64,000 bases of DNA from Candidatus Psyllophila symbiotica (GTDB taxonomy: Bacteria; Pseudomonadota; Gammaproteobacteria; Enterobacterales; Enterobacteriaceae_A). How positions within the stretch are numbered: the first letter of the stretch is position 1; each line of letters opens with the position of its first letter. The stretch is from NCBI GenBank assembly GCA_030849345.1, contig CP102983.1, positions 1-64,000 on the forward strand, given 5' to 3'. The notes beneath the pieces were generated by a model. That model saw only the letters and a program-made list of their open reading frames with translations, did no database searches and was not told the origin of the DNA. Both the position numbers and the translations under genes were made by a program. Positions 9,121-21,173 of this stretch are shown one piece after another.

Positions 9121-11964
9121 TTATTTAAAAATAATAATTTTTTTAATTAATTTATTTTTATTTTTATTTAAATACATAAAAAAATTTTTTCTATTAGTAA
9201 TTATTATTTTTGGTGCATTATTAATAAATTTTTTATTATTTAATTGTAATTTTATTTTAAAAATTTTGTTATTTATTTTTTTAATTTTATTTTTAATATA
9301 ATTTAATTCAATATTTTTATTAATAAATTTTAATGGTAATAAAATTTCATTTCCATTTATTTTTTTACTAAAAAGAAATGGATTTTTTTTTTTTTTTTTT
9401 AATATTTTTATTTTTTTTAAATTTGTTATTTTTATTATAAATTTTTTATTATTATTAATTAATTTAATATATTTTTTTTTAATATTATAAAATAATATAT
9501 TTATTTTTTTTTTATTTTTAATACATATTTTTATTTTTATTTTTCTTATAGATATAATAATATTTTTAATCCATATTAAATTATTTATATCTTTTTTATT
9601 ATAAATATTAATATTATATTTAGGGAAAGACTTTAACATTATAGTATTATTATTATTATTATTATTATTATTTATAATTTTTATAATTATTTGCCAAATA
9701 TTTTCTGTAATAAAAGGTATTATAGGATGTGTAATTCTTAATAATTTTTCAAATATATAAATTAAAGTATAATAATTACTAAATTTTTCCTTTAAATTTC
9801 CATATTTTAAAATTATTTTTGAAAATTCTATATACCAATTACAAAAATCATTCCAAATGAATTCATATAAAATATTAATTGCTATATCAAATCTATAATT
9901 ATTTAATGATATACAAAAATCTTTAATCATTATATTTAATTTAATTTGTATATAACGATCAAATAAAAAAAATTTATAATTGTAAATATTTTTATAATTA
10001 TTGTTATATTTTTTATAATAAATAATAATAAATTTATAAGCATTTAAAAATTTATTATAAAAATTTTGACATTTATTTAATTTATTAAAATTTAAAAGTA
10101 TACATCTATTTGTATTTGATATACTTGATAAAAATAATCTTAAAACATCAGCACCATAAGATTTAATGTTTTCTGAAAATTGACAATTTATATTTTTTTT
10201 AATTTTTATTATTTTATTTTTATTAATAATATTTTTTGTTTTTTTTTTAATGAGATTTTTTAATGTAATTCCTTCAATTATATCTATTGGGTCAATAATA
10301 TTACCTTTAGATTTTGACATTTTTTTTTTATTAATATCACATATCAAACCAGTTATATAAATTAATTTAAAAGGAATTTGAGCATCACCATTTTTTTTTT
10401 TAATAAAAAACATTGTTAACATAATCATTCTTGCTATCCAAAAAAAAATAATATCAAAACCACTAAAAATTATATTTGTTGGATGAAAATATAATAAAGT
10501 TTTAGTTTTTTTAGGCCAACCTAAAGAAACAAATGTCCATAAACTAGAAGAAAACCATGTATCTAATACATCATTATCTTGTTTTAATATAATATCTTTA
10601 TTAATTAAGTTTTTTTTACGTATTTCAATTTCATTATTACCAACATAAATTTTACCATTTTTATCATACCACGCTGGTATTCGATGCCCCCACCATAATT
10701 GCCTAGATATACACCAATCTTGTATATTTTTCATCCAACCAAAATACATATTTTCATATTTTTTTTGTAAAAATTTTATTTTTTTTTTTTTAACTGCGTT
10801 AATTGCATTTTTTGACAAAATATAACTTTTTAAAAACCATTGATCTGTAAAAATGGGTTCAATAACAACATTTTGTCTATCACTATATGGAATATTAATT
10901 TTACAATTTTTAACTTTATTTAATAAACCTAATAATTTAAGATTTAAAATTATTAATTTTCTAGCATTATATAAATTTAAATTTCTAAATTTTTTTGGAA
11001 TAAAAGTTAAAAAATTATTATTAAATTTAATTTGTTTAATTATTTTTGATTTATTTAATATTTTACCTTTTAATGATAATATATTTAATATATCTAATTT
11101 ATGTTTTTTTGCAATTTCATAATCTTGAAAATCATGACCTGGTGTTATTTTAACACAACCACTACCTTTTTTAATATTAACATATTTATCAGATATAATA
11201 GGTATATAACGATTAATTAATGGTACAATTGCTTTTTTTCCTATTAAATTTATATACCTTTTATCTAATGGATTTACTGCTAAAGCAGTATCTCCTAAAA
11301 TTGTTTCAGGTCTTGTAGTAGATACTATTATATATGGTTTTCCATTTAATGTTTTTAAATTTTTTTCTAAAGGATATTTAAAATACCAAATATTACCTTT
11401 TGTAATTTTGTATTTTACTTCTAAATCAGATATTACAGTATTTAATTTAATATTCCAATTTACTAATTTTTTTCCTTTATATATTATTTTTTTATTAAAT
11501 AAACTTATAAAAATTTTTTTAACTGCTATCGAAAAATTATTATCCATTGTAAATATTTCTTTAGTCCAATCAACTGATATACCTAAACGACGTATTTGAT
11601 TATTTATAATATTAACAATTTTATTTTTCCATAACATAGTTTTTTTAATTAATATATTATTTGAATATTTTTTTTTTGACATTATTATTTGAGTAGCAAT
11701 ACCAGCATGATCTGTACCTACTTTTAATAAAACATTTTTACCTTTCATTCTATTATATCTTGCAGTAATATCTATAATAGTTTGTTGTAAAGCGTGTCCT
11801 ATGTGTAAATTTCCTGTAATATTTGGAGGAGGTATAATAATACAAAAATTTTTTTTATTTATTTGATTTATTGGTTTAAAATAACCATTTTTTTCCCAAA
11901 AAATATATGTTTTTTTTTCTTTATTTTTAAAATTATTTAAAATATTTATATTAATTTTTAACAT
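9121..11964 (-). CDS. valS: valyl-tRNA synthetase
   Basis: Class I synthetase charging tRNA-Val. HIGH is at residues 54-57, and KMSKSKGN is present. The CP1 editing domain keeps TTRPET and the GHDFQDYE segment, so post-transfer editing of Thr appears intact, unlike LeuRS in this same window. Length is 947 against 951 in E. coli; the C-terminal third (anticodon and coiled-coil domains) is heavily Lys/Asn-substituted and includes an A18 homopolymer in frame (9383-9400 on the plus strand). Two tRNA-Val genes (TAC, GAC) are in the window. Confidence 0.97.
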   Translation of the reverse strand: MLKININILNNFKNKEKKTYIFWEKNGYFKPINQINKKNFCIIIPPPNITGNLHIGHALQQTIIDITARYNRMKGKNVLLKVGTDHAGIATQIIMSKKKYSNNILIKKTMLWKNKIVNIINNQIRRLGISVDWTKEIFTMDNNFSIAVKKIFISLFNKKIIYKGKKLVNWNIKLNTVISDLEVKYKITKGNIWYFKYPLEKNLKTLNGKPYIIVSTTRPETILGDTALAVNPLDKRYINLIGKKAIVPLINRYIPIISDKYVNIKKGSGCVKITPGHDFQDYEIAKKHKLDILNILSLKGKILNKSKIIKQIKFNNNFLTFIPKKFRNLNLYNARKLIILNLKLLGLLNKVKNCKINIPYSDRQNVVIEPIFTDQWFLKSYILSKNAINAVKKKKIKFLQKKYENMYFGWMKNIQDWCISRQLWWGHRIPAWYDKNGKIYVGNNEIEIRKKNLINKDIILKQDNDVLDTWFSSSLWTFVSLGWPKKTKTLLYFHPTNIIFSGFDIIFFWIARMIMLTMFFIKKKNGDAQIPFKLIYITGLICDINKKKMSKSKGNIIDPIDIIEGITLKNLIKKKTKNIINKNKIIKIKKNINCQFSENIKSYGADVLRLFLSSISNTNRCILLNFNKLNKCQNFYNKFLNAYKFIIIYYKKYNNNYKNIYNYKFFLFDRYIQIKLNIMIKDFCISLNNYRFDIAINILYEFIWNDFCNWYIEFSKIILKYGNLKEKFSNYYTLIYIFEKLLRITHPIIPFITENIWQIIIKIINNNNNNNNNTIMLKSFPKYNINIYNKKDINNLIWIKNIIISIRKIKIKICIKNKKKINILFYNIKKKYIKLINNNKKFIIKITNLKKIKILKKKKKNPFLFSKKINGNEILLPLKFINKNIELNYIKNKIKKINNKIFKIKLQLNNKKFINNAPKIIITNRKNFFMYLNKNKNKLIKKIIIFK

Positions 11965-12054
11965 TAAATTCCAATTTTAAATATTAATTTAATTATAAAT
12001 TATTTTATAAATATATTATTTAAATTAAATTAATAGTTTTATATTTTAAATTTA

Positions 12055-12693
12055 TTATTTAGAAACTATTACTAATGCAGGTCTTAATAAACGATTATGT
12101 AAAACATAACCATTTTGCATAATATCAATAACTAAATTAGCTTTAACATTATTTAATTTTATTATACCTATAGCTTGATGATGTATAGGGTTAAATTTAA
12201 TTTTAGTTTTATTAATAATTTTGATTCCATATTTGTTTATTAAATAAATTATAGTTTTTAATGTTAGTTCGATACCTTCTATATATGAAAATAATTTAGT
12301 ATTATTTTTATTTAATAAATTAGTAGATCTTTCTAAATTATCAATAACTGGTAATAAATCTTTAATGAAATTTTCTAAAGCAAATTTATATGTTTTTTCT
12401 ATATCAATTAAAGAACGTTTTTTAATATTTTCAATTTCAGCTTTATATCTTAAAAAAATATTATGTTCTTTAATTTTATTATTTTTAATATATAATTTTA
12501 ATTCTTTTAAATATTTAGCATTAATTTTATTTTGTTTTTTAATAATTAAATATTTTTTATTAATATCTAAATATTTTTTTTTAATATCTAAATCTTTTTT
12601 TTTAATATTTAAATTTTCTTTTTCAATATCTAAATTTTCTTTTTCAATATCTAAATTTTCTTTTTTAATATCTAAATTTTTTTTTTCAACCAT
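12055..12693 (-). CDS. grpE: nucleotide exchange factor GrpE with heptad-repeat N terminus
   Basis: Nucleotide exchange factor of DnaK. The central part shows LRYKAEIENIKKRS (where E. coli has LRVKAEMENLRRRT), then FIKDLLPVIDNLERS, and the C-terminal beta domain ends NGYVLHNRLLRPALVIVSK, all diagnostic. The protein has 212 residues against 197 in E. coli. The extra length is an unusual N-terminal run of seven copies of a 7-residue unit of type NLDIxKE (residues 6-54). This has the period of a coiled coil and would extend the long paired helix of the GrpE dimer. dnaK and dnaJ are not in the window. Confidence 0.95.
   Translation of the reverse strand: MVEKKNLDIKKENLDIEKENLDIEKENLNIKKKDLDIKKKYLDINKKYLIIKKQNKINAKYLKELKLYIKNNKIKEHNIFLRYKAEIENIKKRSLIDIEKTYKFALENFIKDLLPVIDNLERSTNLLNKNNTKLFSYIEGIELTLKTIIYLINKYGIKIINKTKIKFNPIHHQAIGIIKLNNVKANLVIDIMQNGYVLHNRLLRPALVIVSK
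12532..12678 (-). repeat. seven tandem 21-bp repeats encoding the GrpE heptads
   Basis: Seven in-frame copies of a 21-bp unit encode NLDIKKE, NLDIEKE, NLDIEKE, NLNIKKK, DLDIKKK, YLDINKK and YLIIKKQ. Copies at the 5' end of the gene are nearly identical and diverge towards the 3' side, suggesting recent expansion by slippage or unequal exchange. Confidence 0.92.
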
Positions 12694-12789
12694 AAAATCT
12701 TATAAAATATGTTTATAAATTTAAATATTTTAATTTAAAATATTTATAATTTTAAATTATTATTAAAATAATATTTATTTTTAAAATAT

Positions 12790-13770
12790 ATGTTTAAACA
12801 AAAATTATATCCATGGTTTAAATATATTTATAAAAAAATAATTATATATTATAAAAAAAAAAAAATTAAAAATACTCTTTTTATATATAATTTAAATAAT
12901 ATTGGTTGTGAAGTTTTATTTCAAAAAATAATTTTATGGTTATTTTGTAAAAATAAAAATGAAAAAAATTGTGGTATATGTTATAATTGTAATTTAATTT
13001 TGACAGAAAATCATCCAGATCTTTTAGTAGTTAATAAAAAAAAAACTGAAAAATTTATTGATATTAATTATATAAATAATTTAATTGATTATATTAATAT
13101 AAAATCTCAAGTAAATAATATTAAAGTAATATATTTTCCTAAAATTGAGTTATTAAATAAAATCGCAATTTTTAAATTATTAACTATATTAAAACAAAAA
13201 AAAAAAAAAATTTTTTTTATAATACAATGTAATAAATTTTCGAATTTAATTTTAAATATAAAAAAAATTTGTTTTTGTTTAAATTTAAATTTACCAAAAG
13301 AAGAAATTAGTATAAATTGGTTAAAAAAGAAATATTCAAATATTTATAAAATAAAAACTGCTTTATATTTAAATAATTATTCACCATTATTAGCTTATGA
13401 AATGTTAAATTCTAATATATGGAAAGATAGAAATAAATTATTTAATTTAATAAATAATTGTTTAATTAATAAAAAAATTTTTTTTTTTTTTAAAATAATT
13501 AAATTTAATAATTTAAAACAATATATATATTGGATATATACATTATTAATTGATTTAATTAAGTTTAAACAAAATTGTAAATATTATATTATAAATAAAG
13601 ATAAAATAAAAATAATAATTAATTTATCTAATTATATAACTTTACCAAAATTATTTTTTTTAATTAAAAAAATTAATATTATTCAATATAAATTAAAAAT
13701 TATTAAAAAAGTTAATATTAAAATTTTATTATTAAAACAATTAATATTTTTTATAAAATATTTAAAATAA
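12790..13770 (+). CDS. holB: DNA polymerase III clamp-loader subunit delta'
   Basis: Stator subunit of the clamp loader. The diagnostic feature is the zinc-binding stretch CGICYNCNLILTENHPDLLVV (about residues 58-78), matching the HCxxCxxxxxxxHPD region of delta'. Start residues KLYPWFKYIYKKI resemble E. coli MRWYPWLRPDFEKL. Length is 326 against 334. The C-terminal half is very diverged and Ile/Lys/Asn-rich. It stands alone here between the divergently read grpE and a non-coding region. Confidence 0.85.
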   Translation: MFKQKLYPWFKYIYKKIIIYYKKKKIKNTLFIYNLNNIGCEVLFQKIILWLFCKNKNEKNCGICYNCNLILTENHPDLLVVNKKKTEKFIDINYINNLIDYINIKSQVNNIKVIYFPKIELLNKIAIFKLLTILKQKKKKIFFIIQCNKFSNLILNIKKICFCLNLNLPKEEISINWLKKKYSNIYKIKTALYLNNYSPLLAYEMLNSNIWKDRNKLFNLINNCLINKKIFFFFKIIKFNNLKQYIYWIYTLLIDLIKFKQNCKYYIINKDKIKIIINLSNYITLPKLFFLIKKINIIQYKLKIIKKVNIKILLLKQLIFFIKYLK

Positions 13771-14230
13771 TATAATTATAATATTATTTGATATTATTTA
13801 TTAAAAAACATAAATAGTTATTTTAATATAAAATAACCTAATATATTTATATTATATATATAAAAAATTTAAAAATTAATAATAAATTAAATATTTATAT
13901 AATTTTATAATTTATAAAAATACAAAATTTTAAATATTTTAATTAAAATTTTAAGTAAATAATTAAAATAATAAAAATAAATATTATAATTTTAAATATT
14001 TAATTATAAAAATATTTATTATTATTATTTATTTTAAAATATAAATATTTATATTTTTTATTATATCTAAATATGTAATTAAAACTTTATAATATTATTT
14101 ATAATTAATAAAATAATTATAAATTAATAAATTAATTATTAAATTTTAAAAAATTATTATAATATTATAAAATATAAATTATTTTATTTTAAAAAATTAA
14201 AATAATTTAATTATAAAAACATTAAATATA
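13771..14230. other. intergenic desert, no gene seen
   Basis: About 460 bases, almost pure A/T, between the holB stop and the groEL terminator. I see no open frame with recognisable residues, no tRNA and no structured RNA. It is probably the eroded remnant of lost genes. Confidence 0.7.
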
Positions 14231-14252
14231 AACCCTGGTAAATTCCAGGGTT
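14231..14252 (-). terminator. Rho-independent terminator of groES-groEL
   Basis: Perfect 8-bp inverted repeat AACCCTGG / CCAGGGTT with a 6-base loop, followed on the minus strand by a T-rich tract. It lies about 50 bases past the groEL stop. Its G/C-rich stem is conspicuous in this AT-rich background. Confidence 0.85.
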
Positions 14253-14300
14253 AAAATTAATTTATTCATAAATTTATTTTATAAATTAAATAAATTTATT

Positions 14301-15947
<1,647 letters not shown>

Positions 15948-15962
15948 TTAATATTTAATATT

Positions 15963-16256
15963 TTAATTTTCTATAATTGCTAAAACATCATCTTCAGACA
16001 TAATTAATATTTCTTCATTATTAATTTTTTCAGATTTTATATTATATCCATCATTAAATATAATAATATCGCCTACTTTTATATCTAAAGGTCTAACAAT
16101 ACCATTATCTAAAATTTTACCTTTACCTACAGATAAAACTTCGCCTCTTGTTGATTTACCTATTGTTGTGCTTGTTAAAACAATACCACCAGGTGATTTC
16201 ATTTCTAATTCTTGACGCTTAACTATAATACGATCATGTAATGGTTTTATTTTCAT
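15963..16256 (-). CDS. groES: 10 kDa co-chaperonin GroES
   Basis: Lid of the GroEL chamber. The 97 residues are full length, with [14 protein letters not shown] at the start, the mobile loop SPGGIVL at about residues 21-27, and [14 protein letters not shown] at the end. First gene of the groES-groEL operon. An AGGAA ribosome-binding site lies about 6 bases upstream of the ATG. Confidence 0.98.
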   Translation of the reverse strand: MKIKPLHDRIIVKRQELEMKSPGGIVLTSTTIGKSTRGEVLSVGKGKILDNGIVRPLDIKVGDIIIFNDGYNIKSEKINNEEILIMSEDDVLAIIEN

Positions 16257-16305
16257 TAATATATTCCTATAATAATTTTATAATAATTTTTTTTTTTAAA
16301 AATTA

Positions 16306-16333
16306 ATTGAATAATTATTTTTAATATTGTCAA
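16306..16333 (-). promoter_or_regulatory. candidate promoter of groES-groEL
   Basis: A perfect TTGACA at 16333-16328 (minus strand) is followed at about 17 bases by a weak -10-like TCAATT. I see no sigma-32 type element (CTTGAA ... CCCCAT), so the operon may be read constitutively. The -35 match is seen; the -10 assignment is uncertain. Confidence 0.3.
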
Positions 16334-16471
16334 AAAAAATAACAGTTTTTAAAAATACATTTAAAGAGTTGTTTTAAATAATATAATATATTAAATTATT
16401 TTATTTATCAAATAATTTAAATATATTATATAATATTATTTAATATATTAATTTAAAAAATATTAAATTAA

Positions 16472-18310
16472 TTAAAATAAATATTTTTTAAACCAAATTA
16501 TTATAATAGATATTGCGACTGGAGTAATACCAGATATTTTTTGAGCTAATTTTATAGTTTTAGGTTGATATTTATTTAATTTTAAAATTACTTCATTTGA
16601 TAAATTTTGAATTTGAAAATAATTAAAATTTAAAGGTAAAATTATATTTTTATATTTTTTATTTTTTAAAATTGTTTTATTTTGTTGAATAATATAACCT
16701 TCATACTTTATTTGTATTTCAATTTGTTTATAAATTTGTTTATATATATAAGATGGTGAAAATTTTTTAATTGTAGTTAATTTATTATATGTTATTTTTG
16801 GCATTCTTAATAAATTAAAACCATTTTTTTTTTTAATATTATTTTTATTAATATATATAAATTTATTTTTAAATTTTTTTATTTCTTTATAAATTTTTTT
16901 TTTTTTTTTACAAAAAAAATTCCATCTAAAATCATTAATTAAACCTAATTTTCTACCTTTAGGTGTTAATCTAAAATCTGCATTATCTTCTTGTAATTGT
17001 AAACGATATTCTGCTCTTGAAGTAAAAATTCTATATGGTTCTTTTGTTCCTAAATTAATTAAATCATCAATTAATACACCTATATAACCATCTTTTCTTT
17101 TAATTATAAATGGTTTTTTTTTAAAAATATATAAACTAGCATTTATTCCAGATAATAAACCTTGTGCGGCTGCTTCTTCATATCCTGTAGTTCCATTTAT
17201 TTGCCCAGCAAAAAATAAACCATTAATATATTTACTTTCTAATGTTAACTTTAAACCTCTAGGATCTAAAAAATTATATTCAACAGCATAACCAGGTTTT
17301 AAAATTTTTGCTTTTTCTAAACCACATATTGAATGAATAATTTTTAATTGAATTTTAAATGGTAAATTAGTTGATATTCCATTTGGATAAATTTCGTTAC
17401 TTAAAATTCCCTCAGGTTCTAAAAAAATATTATGTGTTTTTTTATTTTCAAATCTTATAACTTTATCTTCTATTGATGGACAATATCTTGGTCCATTGCC
17501 TATTATATTTCCATTATAAGAAGGACTATATTTAATATATTTCCTAATTATGTTATGAGTTTTTTCATTTGTATTAGTAATATAACATTTAATTTGTTTT
17601 ATATTATTTTTAATATTATTTAAAAATGAAAATTTAGGTTTAAATAAATCACCATATTGTTTTTTTAAAATTTTAAAATTAATAGAATTATATTTTATTC
17701 TAGGTGGAGTACCTGTTTTTAAACGTTTAATTTTAAACGGTAAATTACTTAAAAATACAGATAATGAATTAGATGATTTATTTCCTATACGACCATAATT
17801 ATATTTATTTTTACCTATATATATATTACCATTTAAAAAAGTACCAGTACATATAATAATAGATTTAGAATAAAATTTTAAATTCATTTTAGTAATAATA
17901 CCAATTACATATTTATTTTTAATAATTAATTTTTTTACAGAATTTTGAAAAATTGTTATATTATTTTCATTATTTAAAGAATTAATAATTGTATTTTTAT
18001 ATAAATTTCTATCTATTTGCACACGAGTTGATTTAACTGCATATCCTTTACTAAAATTTAATATTTTAAATTGAATTCCTGAAATATCAGAAGCTTTTGC
18101 CATTAAACCTCCAAGTGCGTCAATTTCTTTAACTAAATGACTTTTACCTATACCTCCTATTGAAGGATTGCATGATAATTCACCTAAAGTATTTAAATTA
18201 TGTGTTATTAATAAAATTTTACATCCCATACGAGCAGCTGCCATTGCCGCTTCAGTACCTGCGTGTCCTCCTCCTATAATAATAATATCAAATTTTTTAG
18301 AATAAATCAT
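16472..18310 (-). CDS. mnmG: tRNA U34 carboxymethylaminomethyl synthase subunit MnmG (GidA)
   Basis: FAD enzyme that, with MnmE (also here), modifies U34 of tRNAs reading split codon boxes. The FAD fold [14 protein letters not shown] is at the N terminus, with the family signatures [24 protein letters not shown] and [19 protein letters not shown]. An upstream in-frame ATG at 18352 would add 14 hydrophobic residues, but the ATG at 18310 gives [15 protein letters not shown], aligning with E. coli MFYPDPFDVIIIGGG, and has TTGGAA 8 bases upstream, so I chose it (612 residues). Confidence 0.96.
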   Translation of the reverse strand: MIYSKKFDIIIIGGGHAGTEAAMAAARMGCKILLITHNLNTLGELSCNPSIGGIGKSHLVKEIDALGGLMAKASDISGIQFKILNFSKGYAVKSTRVQIDRNLYKNTIINSLNNENNITIFQNSVKKLIIKNKYVIGIITKMNLKFYSKSIIICTGTFLNGNIYIGKNKYNYGRIGNKSSNSLSVFLSNLPFKIKRLKTGTPPRIKYNSINFKILKKQYGDLFKPKFSFLNNIKNNIKQIKCYITNTNEKTHNIIRKYIKYSPSYNGNIIGNGPRYCPSIEDKVIRFENKKTHNIFLEPEGILSNEIYPNGISTNLPFKIQLKIIHSICGLEKAKILKPGYAVEYNFLDPRGLKLTLESKYINGLFFAGQINGTTGYEEAAAQGLLSGINASLYIFKKKPFIIKRKDGYIGVLIDDLINLGTKEPYRIFTSRAEYRLQLQEDNADFRLTPKGRKLGLINDFRWNFFCKKKKKIYKEIKKFKNKFIYINKNNIKKKNGFNLLRMPKITYNKLTTIKKFSPSYIYKQIYKQIEIQIKYEGYIIQQNKTILKNKKYKNIILPLNFNYFQIQNLSNEVILKLNKYQPKTIKLAQKISGITPVAISIIIIWFKKYLF

Positions 18311-18463
18311 TTTAATTCCAATATTTTTAATAAATATAAATTTAATATACAAATATTAAAAAAATAATAATTTTTATTATATATAAAATAAATTTTAATA
18401 GATTAACAATATTAAATAATATATATATTGATTTTAAAATTTTAAAATATTAAATTTCAAAAA

Positions 18464-18537
18464 GGAGCGGTAGTTCAGTTGGTTAGAATACCTGCCTGTC
18501 ACGCAGGGGGTCACGGGTTCGACCCCCGTCCGTTCCG
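18464..18537 (+). tRNA. tRNA-Asp(GTC)
   Basis: Acceptor GGAGCGG pairs with CCGTTCC, anticodon loop CTGTCAC gives GTC, and the T arm has GGGTTCGACCC. Discriminator G73 as in E. coli. No encoded CCA. It lies directly upstream of ribD on the same strand. Confidence 0.96.
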
Positions 18538-18570
18538 TTTAAATAATTTTAATTAATTAATTTTTAAAAT

Positions 18571-19698
18571 ATGAATAAAAATAATATATATAATAAAATT
18601 CAATTTAAAATTGATAAATTATATATAAATCGTGCTTTACAAATATCATATATAGGTAATTTTACTTCTATGCCTAATCCAAGTGTTGGGTGTATAATAG
18701 TTAAAAAAAAAAAAATTATAGGCGAAGGTGTTCATATATTTTTAAGTGGTCCGCATGCTGAAATTAATGCTTTGAGAGATTCAAAAATTAATGTTAAAAA
18801 TTCTACAATGTATATAACTTTGGAACCATGTAGTTATTATAATAATACACCACCTTGTGTAAAAGCTATTATTAATTCCGGAATAAAAAGAGTTGTTATA
18901 GCTATAAAAGATCCAAATCCTAAAATTTTAGATAATAGTTATAAAATTTTGAAAAATAATAATATTAAAATTACTTATATTAAAATAAAATCTACAAATA
19001 AAAGTAATATAGGTTTTTTTAAAAGAATGATAATAGGAATTCCATATATTACTTTAAAATTAGGTATTTCAATAGATAGTAAAATTGCATTATTTTCTGG
19101 AATAAGTAAATGGATAACTTCTTTAAAATCAAGAATAGATGTACAAAATGTAAGAATTCAAAATACAGCTATTATTAGCACTAGTAATACAATATTGTTT
19201 GATAACCCATCTTTAAATATAAATTTCAAATATATTAATAAAAAAATTAAAACAATATATCCATTTAAAAATTTAAAACAACCAATAATAATTATAATTG
19301 ATAGTAAAAATAAAATAAAGTTAAAACATAAAATAATAAATACAAATAGAGAAATTTTATTAATACGCTTAATTAAAGATAATAAAATTTGGCCTAAAAA
19401 TGTACATCAAATAATTTTTAAAAAAAAAATTAATTTAAAAATATTAACTTTATTTTTAGGTAAAATTAAAATAAATAATATTTTATTTGAAGTTGGATCT
19501 AAATTATCAGGTTCTTTATTAAAATTAAAGTTAATAGATAAATTAATTTTATATGTATCTCCTAAAATTTTAGGTAATAAAAGTTTAAGTATTTTTAATT
19601 TACCAAAATTAAAAACAATATTAAATAAAAATTATTTTATTTTTAAAAAAATTAAAAAAATTGGTGAAGACATAAAAATAATATTAAAAAAAAAATAA
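18571..19698 (+). CDS. ribD: bifunctional riboflavin deaminase/reductase RibD
   Basis: Second and third steps of riboflavin synthesis from GTP. The deaminase half has the zinc site H62-A-E64 and C87...C96 (EPCSYYNNTPPC), with PNPSVGC upstream. The reductase half begins near residue 160 with LGISIDSKIAL and SKWITS. At 375 residues it slightly exceeds E. coli (367). It precedes ribH by 26 bases, the enterobacterial order; nrdR and nusB, its usual neighbours, are absent. ribB is elsewhere in the window; ribA and riboflavin synthase are not seen here. Confidence 0.97.
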   Translation: MNKNNIYNKIQFKIDKLYINRALQISYIGNFTSMPNPSVGCIIVKKKKIIGEGVHIFLSGPHAEINALRDSKINVKNSTMYITLEPCSYYNNTPPCVKAIINSGIKRVVIAIKDPNPKILDNSYKILKNNNIKITYIKIKSTNKSNIGFFKRMIIGIPYITLKLGISIDSKIALFSGISKWITSLKSRIDVQNVRIQNTAIISTSNTILFDNPSLNINFKYINKKIKTIYPFKNLKQPIIIIIDSKNKIKLKHKIINTNREILLIRLIKDNKIWPKNVHQIIFKKKINLKILTLFLGKIKINNILFEVGSKLSGSLLKLKLIDKLILYVSPKILGNKSLSIFNLPKLKTILNKNYFIFKKIKKIGEDIKIILKKK

Positions 19699-19724
19699 AT
19701 TTAATATAATAAGTAAGATAAAAT

Positions 19725-20198
19725 ATGAAAATTATTAAAGGTGATTTTTTATCACCTGAAAGTTATATAGCGATTGTAGTTGCACGTTTTAATGATTTTA
19801 TAAATAAAGTATTATTAAATGGAGCTATAGAAATTTTAGAAAGAATAGGGCAAATATCAAATAAAAATATTACTATTGTTTGGGTACCAGGAGCTTACGA
19901 ATTACCTTTAATATCTCAAATATTATCAAATTCTAAAAAATATAATGCAATAATAGCTTTAGGTACAATTATTAAAGGAAATACATCACATTTTAATTAT
20001 GTATCAAATTCAGTAAGTACAAGTATTAATAATGTTATTTTAAAAACTGAAATACCTATTATATTTGGTATTTTAACAACTAATAATATTGAACAAGCTA
20101 TTAATAGAGCTGGATGCAAATCTGGTAATAAAGGTTCTGAAGCAGCTTTAAATGCATTAGAAATGATAAATATTATTAATAAAATTAATAATATTTAA
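19725..20198 (+). CDS. ribH: 6,7-dimethyl-8-ribityllumazine synthase
   Basis: Penultimate step of riboflavin synthesis, forming an icosahedral capsid in many bacteria. The sequence has IAIVVARFNDFI, VPGAYELP, ALGTIIKGNTSHF (substrate binding with the conserved His) and NRAGCKSGNKGSEAALNALEM. Full length (157). It shares a transcription unit with ribD, with a GTAAGA sequence upstream of the ATG. Confidence 0.97.
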   Translation: MKIIKGDFLSPESYIAIVVARFNDFINKVLLNGAIEILERIGQISNKNITIVWVPGAYELPLISQILSNSKKYNAIIALGTIIKGNTSHFNYVSNSVSTSINNVILKTEIPIIFGILTTNNIEQAINRAGCKSGNKGSEAALNALEMINIINKINNI

Positions 20199-20284
20199 TT
20201 ATTTTTAAAGATAATATAAGTACTAATAATTAATATATAATTATATTATTAAATATAAATAAAATTTTGAAATATACATATTTA

Positions 20285-20356
20285 AGCGGGAGACGGGAAT
20301 TGAACCCGTGATCTCAACCTTGGCAAGGTTATATTCTACCACTAAACTACTCCCGC
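20285..20356 (-). tRNA. tRNA-Gly(GCC)
   Basis: Acceptor GCGGGAG/CTCCCGC, anticodon GCC in CTTGCCAAG, T arm CGGGTTCAATTCCCG, discriminator U as in E. coli. No encoded CCA. Confidence 0.96.
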
Positions 20357-20392
20357 ATTTATTATATAATTTAATTATTTTTTAAAAAAAAA

Positions 20393-20413
20393 ATATATAT
20401 ATATATATATATT
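20393..20413. repeat. (AT)n simple repeat
   Basis: About ten AT dinucleotides in the spacer between tRNA-Gly and the peroxiredoxin gene. No function inferred. Confidence 0.8.
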
Positions 20414-20489
20414 TTAATTAAGTAGTTATTTAATAAAATTTAAAAATTAAATGTTTATATTTTTTAAAAAAATAAAATATATTTTAAAA

Positions 20490-21092
20490 TTATAATATGT
20501 TTAAATTTTTATTTAAAAAATTTTTTATTCCTTCAGAAGAAGGTATAATTGCAGGTTGACCTTTTTTCCATTGAGCTGGACAAACTTCACCATATTTTTC
20601 ATGAAATTGTAATGCATCTATAATTCTTATAATTTCATCTATATTTCTACCAATTGGTAAATCATTTACCATTTGTGTTTTTATTATTCTTTCTTTATTA
20701 ATTATAAATGTAGCTCTAAGTGCAACTCCAAGTGTAGGATGTTCAATATCATAAATTTTTTGAATTTTTCTTTTTATATCAGAAATCATAATATATTTTA
20801 CTTTACCTATCCCTCCTTCATTAATTGGAGTATTACGCCATGCATAATGTACAAATTCTGAATCTAATGATATACCAATTAATTTAACATTTCTTTTTTT
20901 AAATTCATTAAAACGGTTATTAAATGCTATTAATTCTGATGGACAAACAAATGTAAAATCCATAGGCCAAAAAAATAAAATTGCATATTTATTATTAATA
21001 TAATTTTTGAAATTAAAATCATTAATAATTTTATTATTTTCTAAAACAGCAGACGCAATAAAATTCGGTGCTTTACAATTTACTAAAGACAT
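20490..21092 (-). CDS. 2-Cys peroxiredoxin (AhpC/TSA family)
   Basis: Thiol peroxidase reducing hydrogen peroxide and organic peroxides. The peroxidatic Cys50 lies in PMDFTFVCPSE, and the resolving Cys171 in GEVCPAQW, so this is a typical 2-Cys enzyme working as a dimer. A conserved Arg occurs in ALRATFII. 200 residues, full length. It resembles the AhpC/TsaA-type peroxiredoxins kept in other insect symbionts. No ahpF or thioredoxin gene is in the window, so the reductant partner is unknown. A purine-rich GGAAAG lies upstream of the ATG. Confidence 0.93.
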   Translation of the reverse strand: MSLVNCKAPNFIASAVLENNKIINDFNFKNYINNKYAILFFWPMDFTFVCPSELIAFNNRFNEFKKRNVKLIGISLDSEFVHYAWRNTPINEGGIGKVKYIMISDIKRKIQKIYDIEHPTLGVALRATFIINKERIIKTQMVNDLPIGRNIDEIIRIIDALQFHEKYGEVCPAQWKKGQPAIIPSSEGIKNFLNKNLNIL

Positions 21093-21173
21093 TTTCTTTC
21101 CTTAAAATTAAAATAATTTATTTAAATAACTTAATTAATATGAATTTAATGTTATAATAAATATATTTAAAAA

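Noticed and set aside
10853-11122. Open frames opposite valS (also 11408-11599)
   Set aside because: Low-complexity shadows of valS on the other strand, without ribosome-binding sites or family motifs.
12365-12718. Hydrophobic open frame opposite grpE
   Set aside because: It is the antisense shadow of the grpE repeat region; poly-Lys read backwards gives poly-Phe.
18311-18352. Upstream ATG extending mnmG by 14 residues
   Set aside because: The extension has no counterpart in MnmG, whereas the inner ATG aligns with the family start and has a ribosome-binding site.
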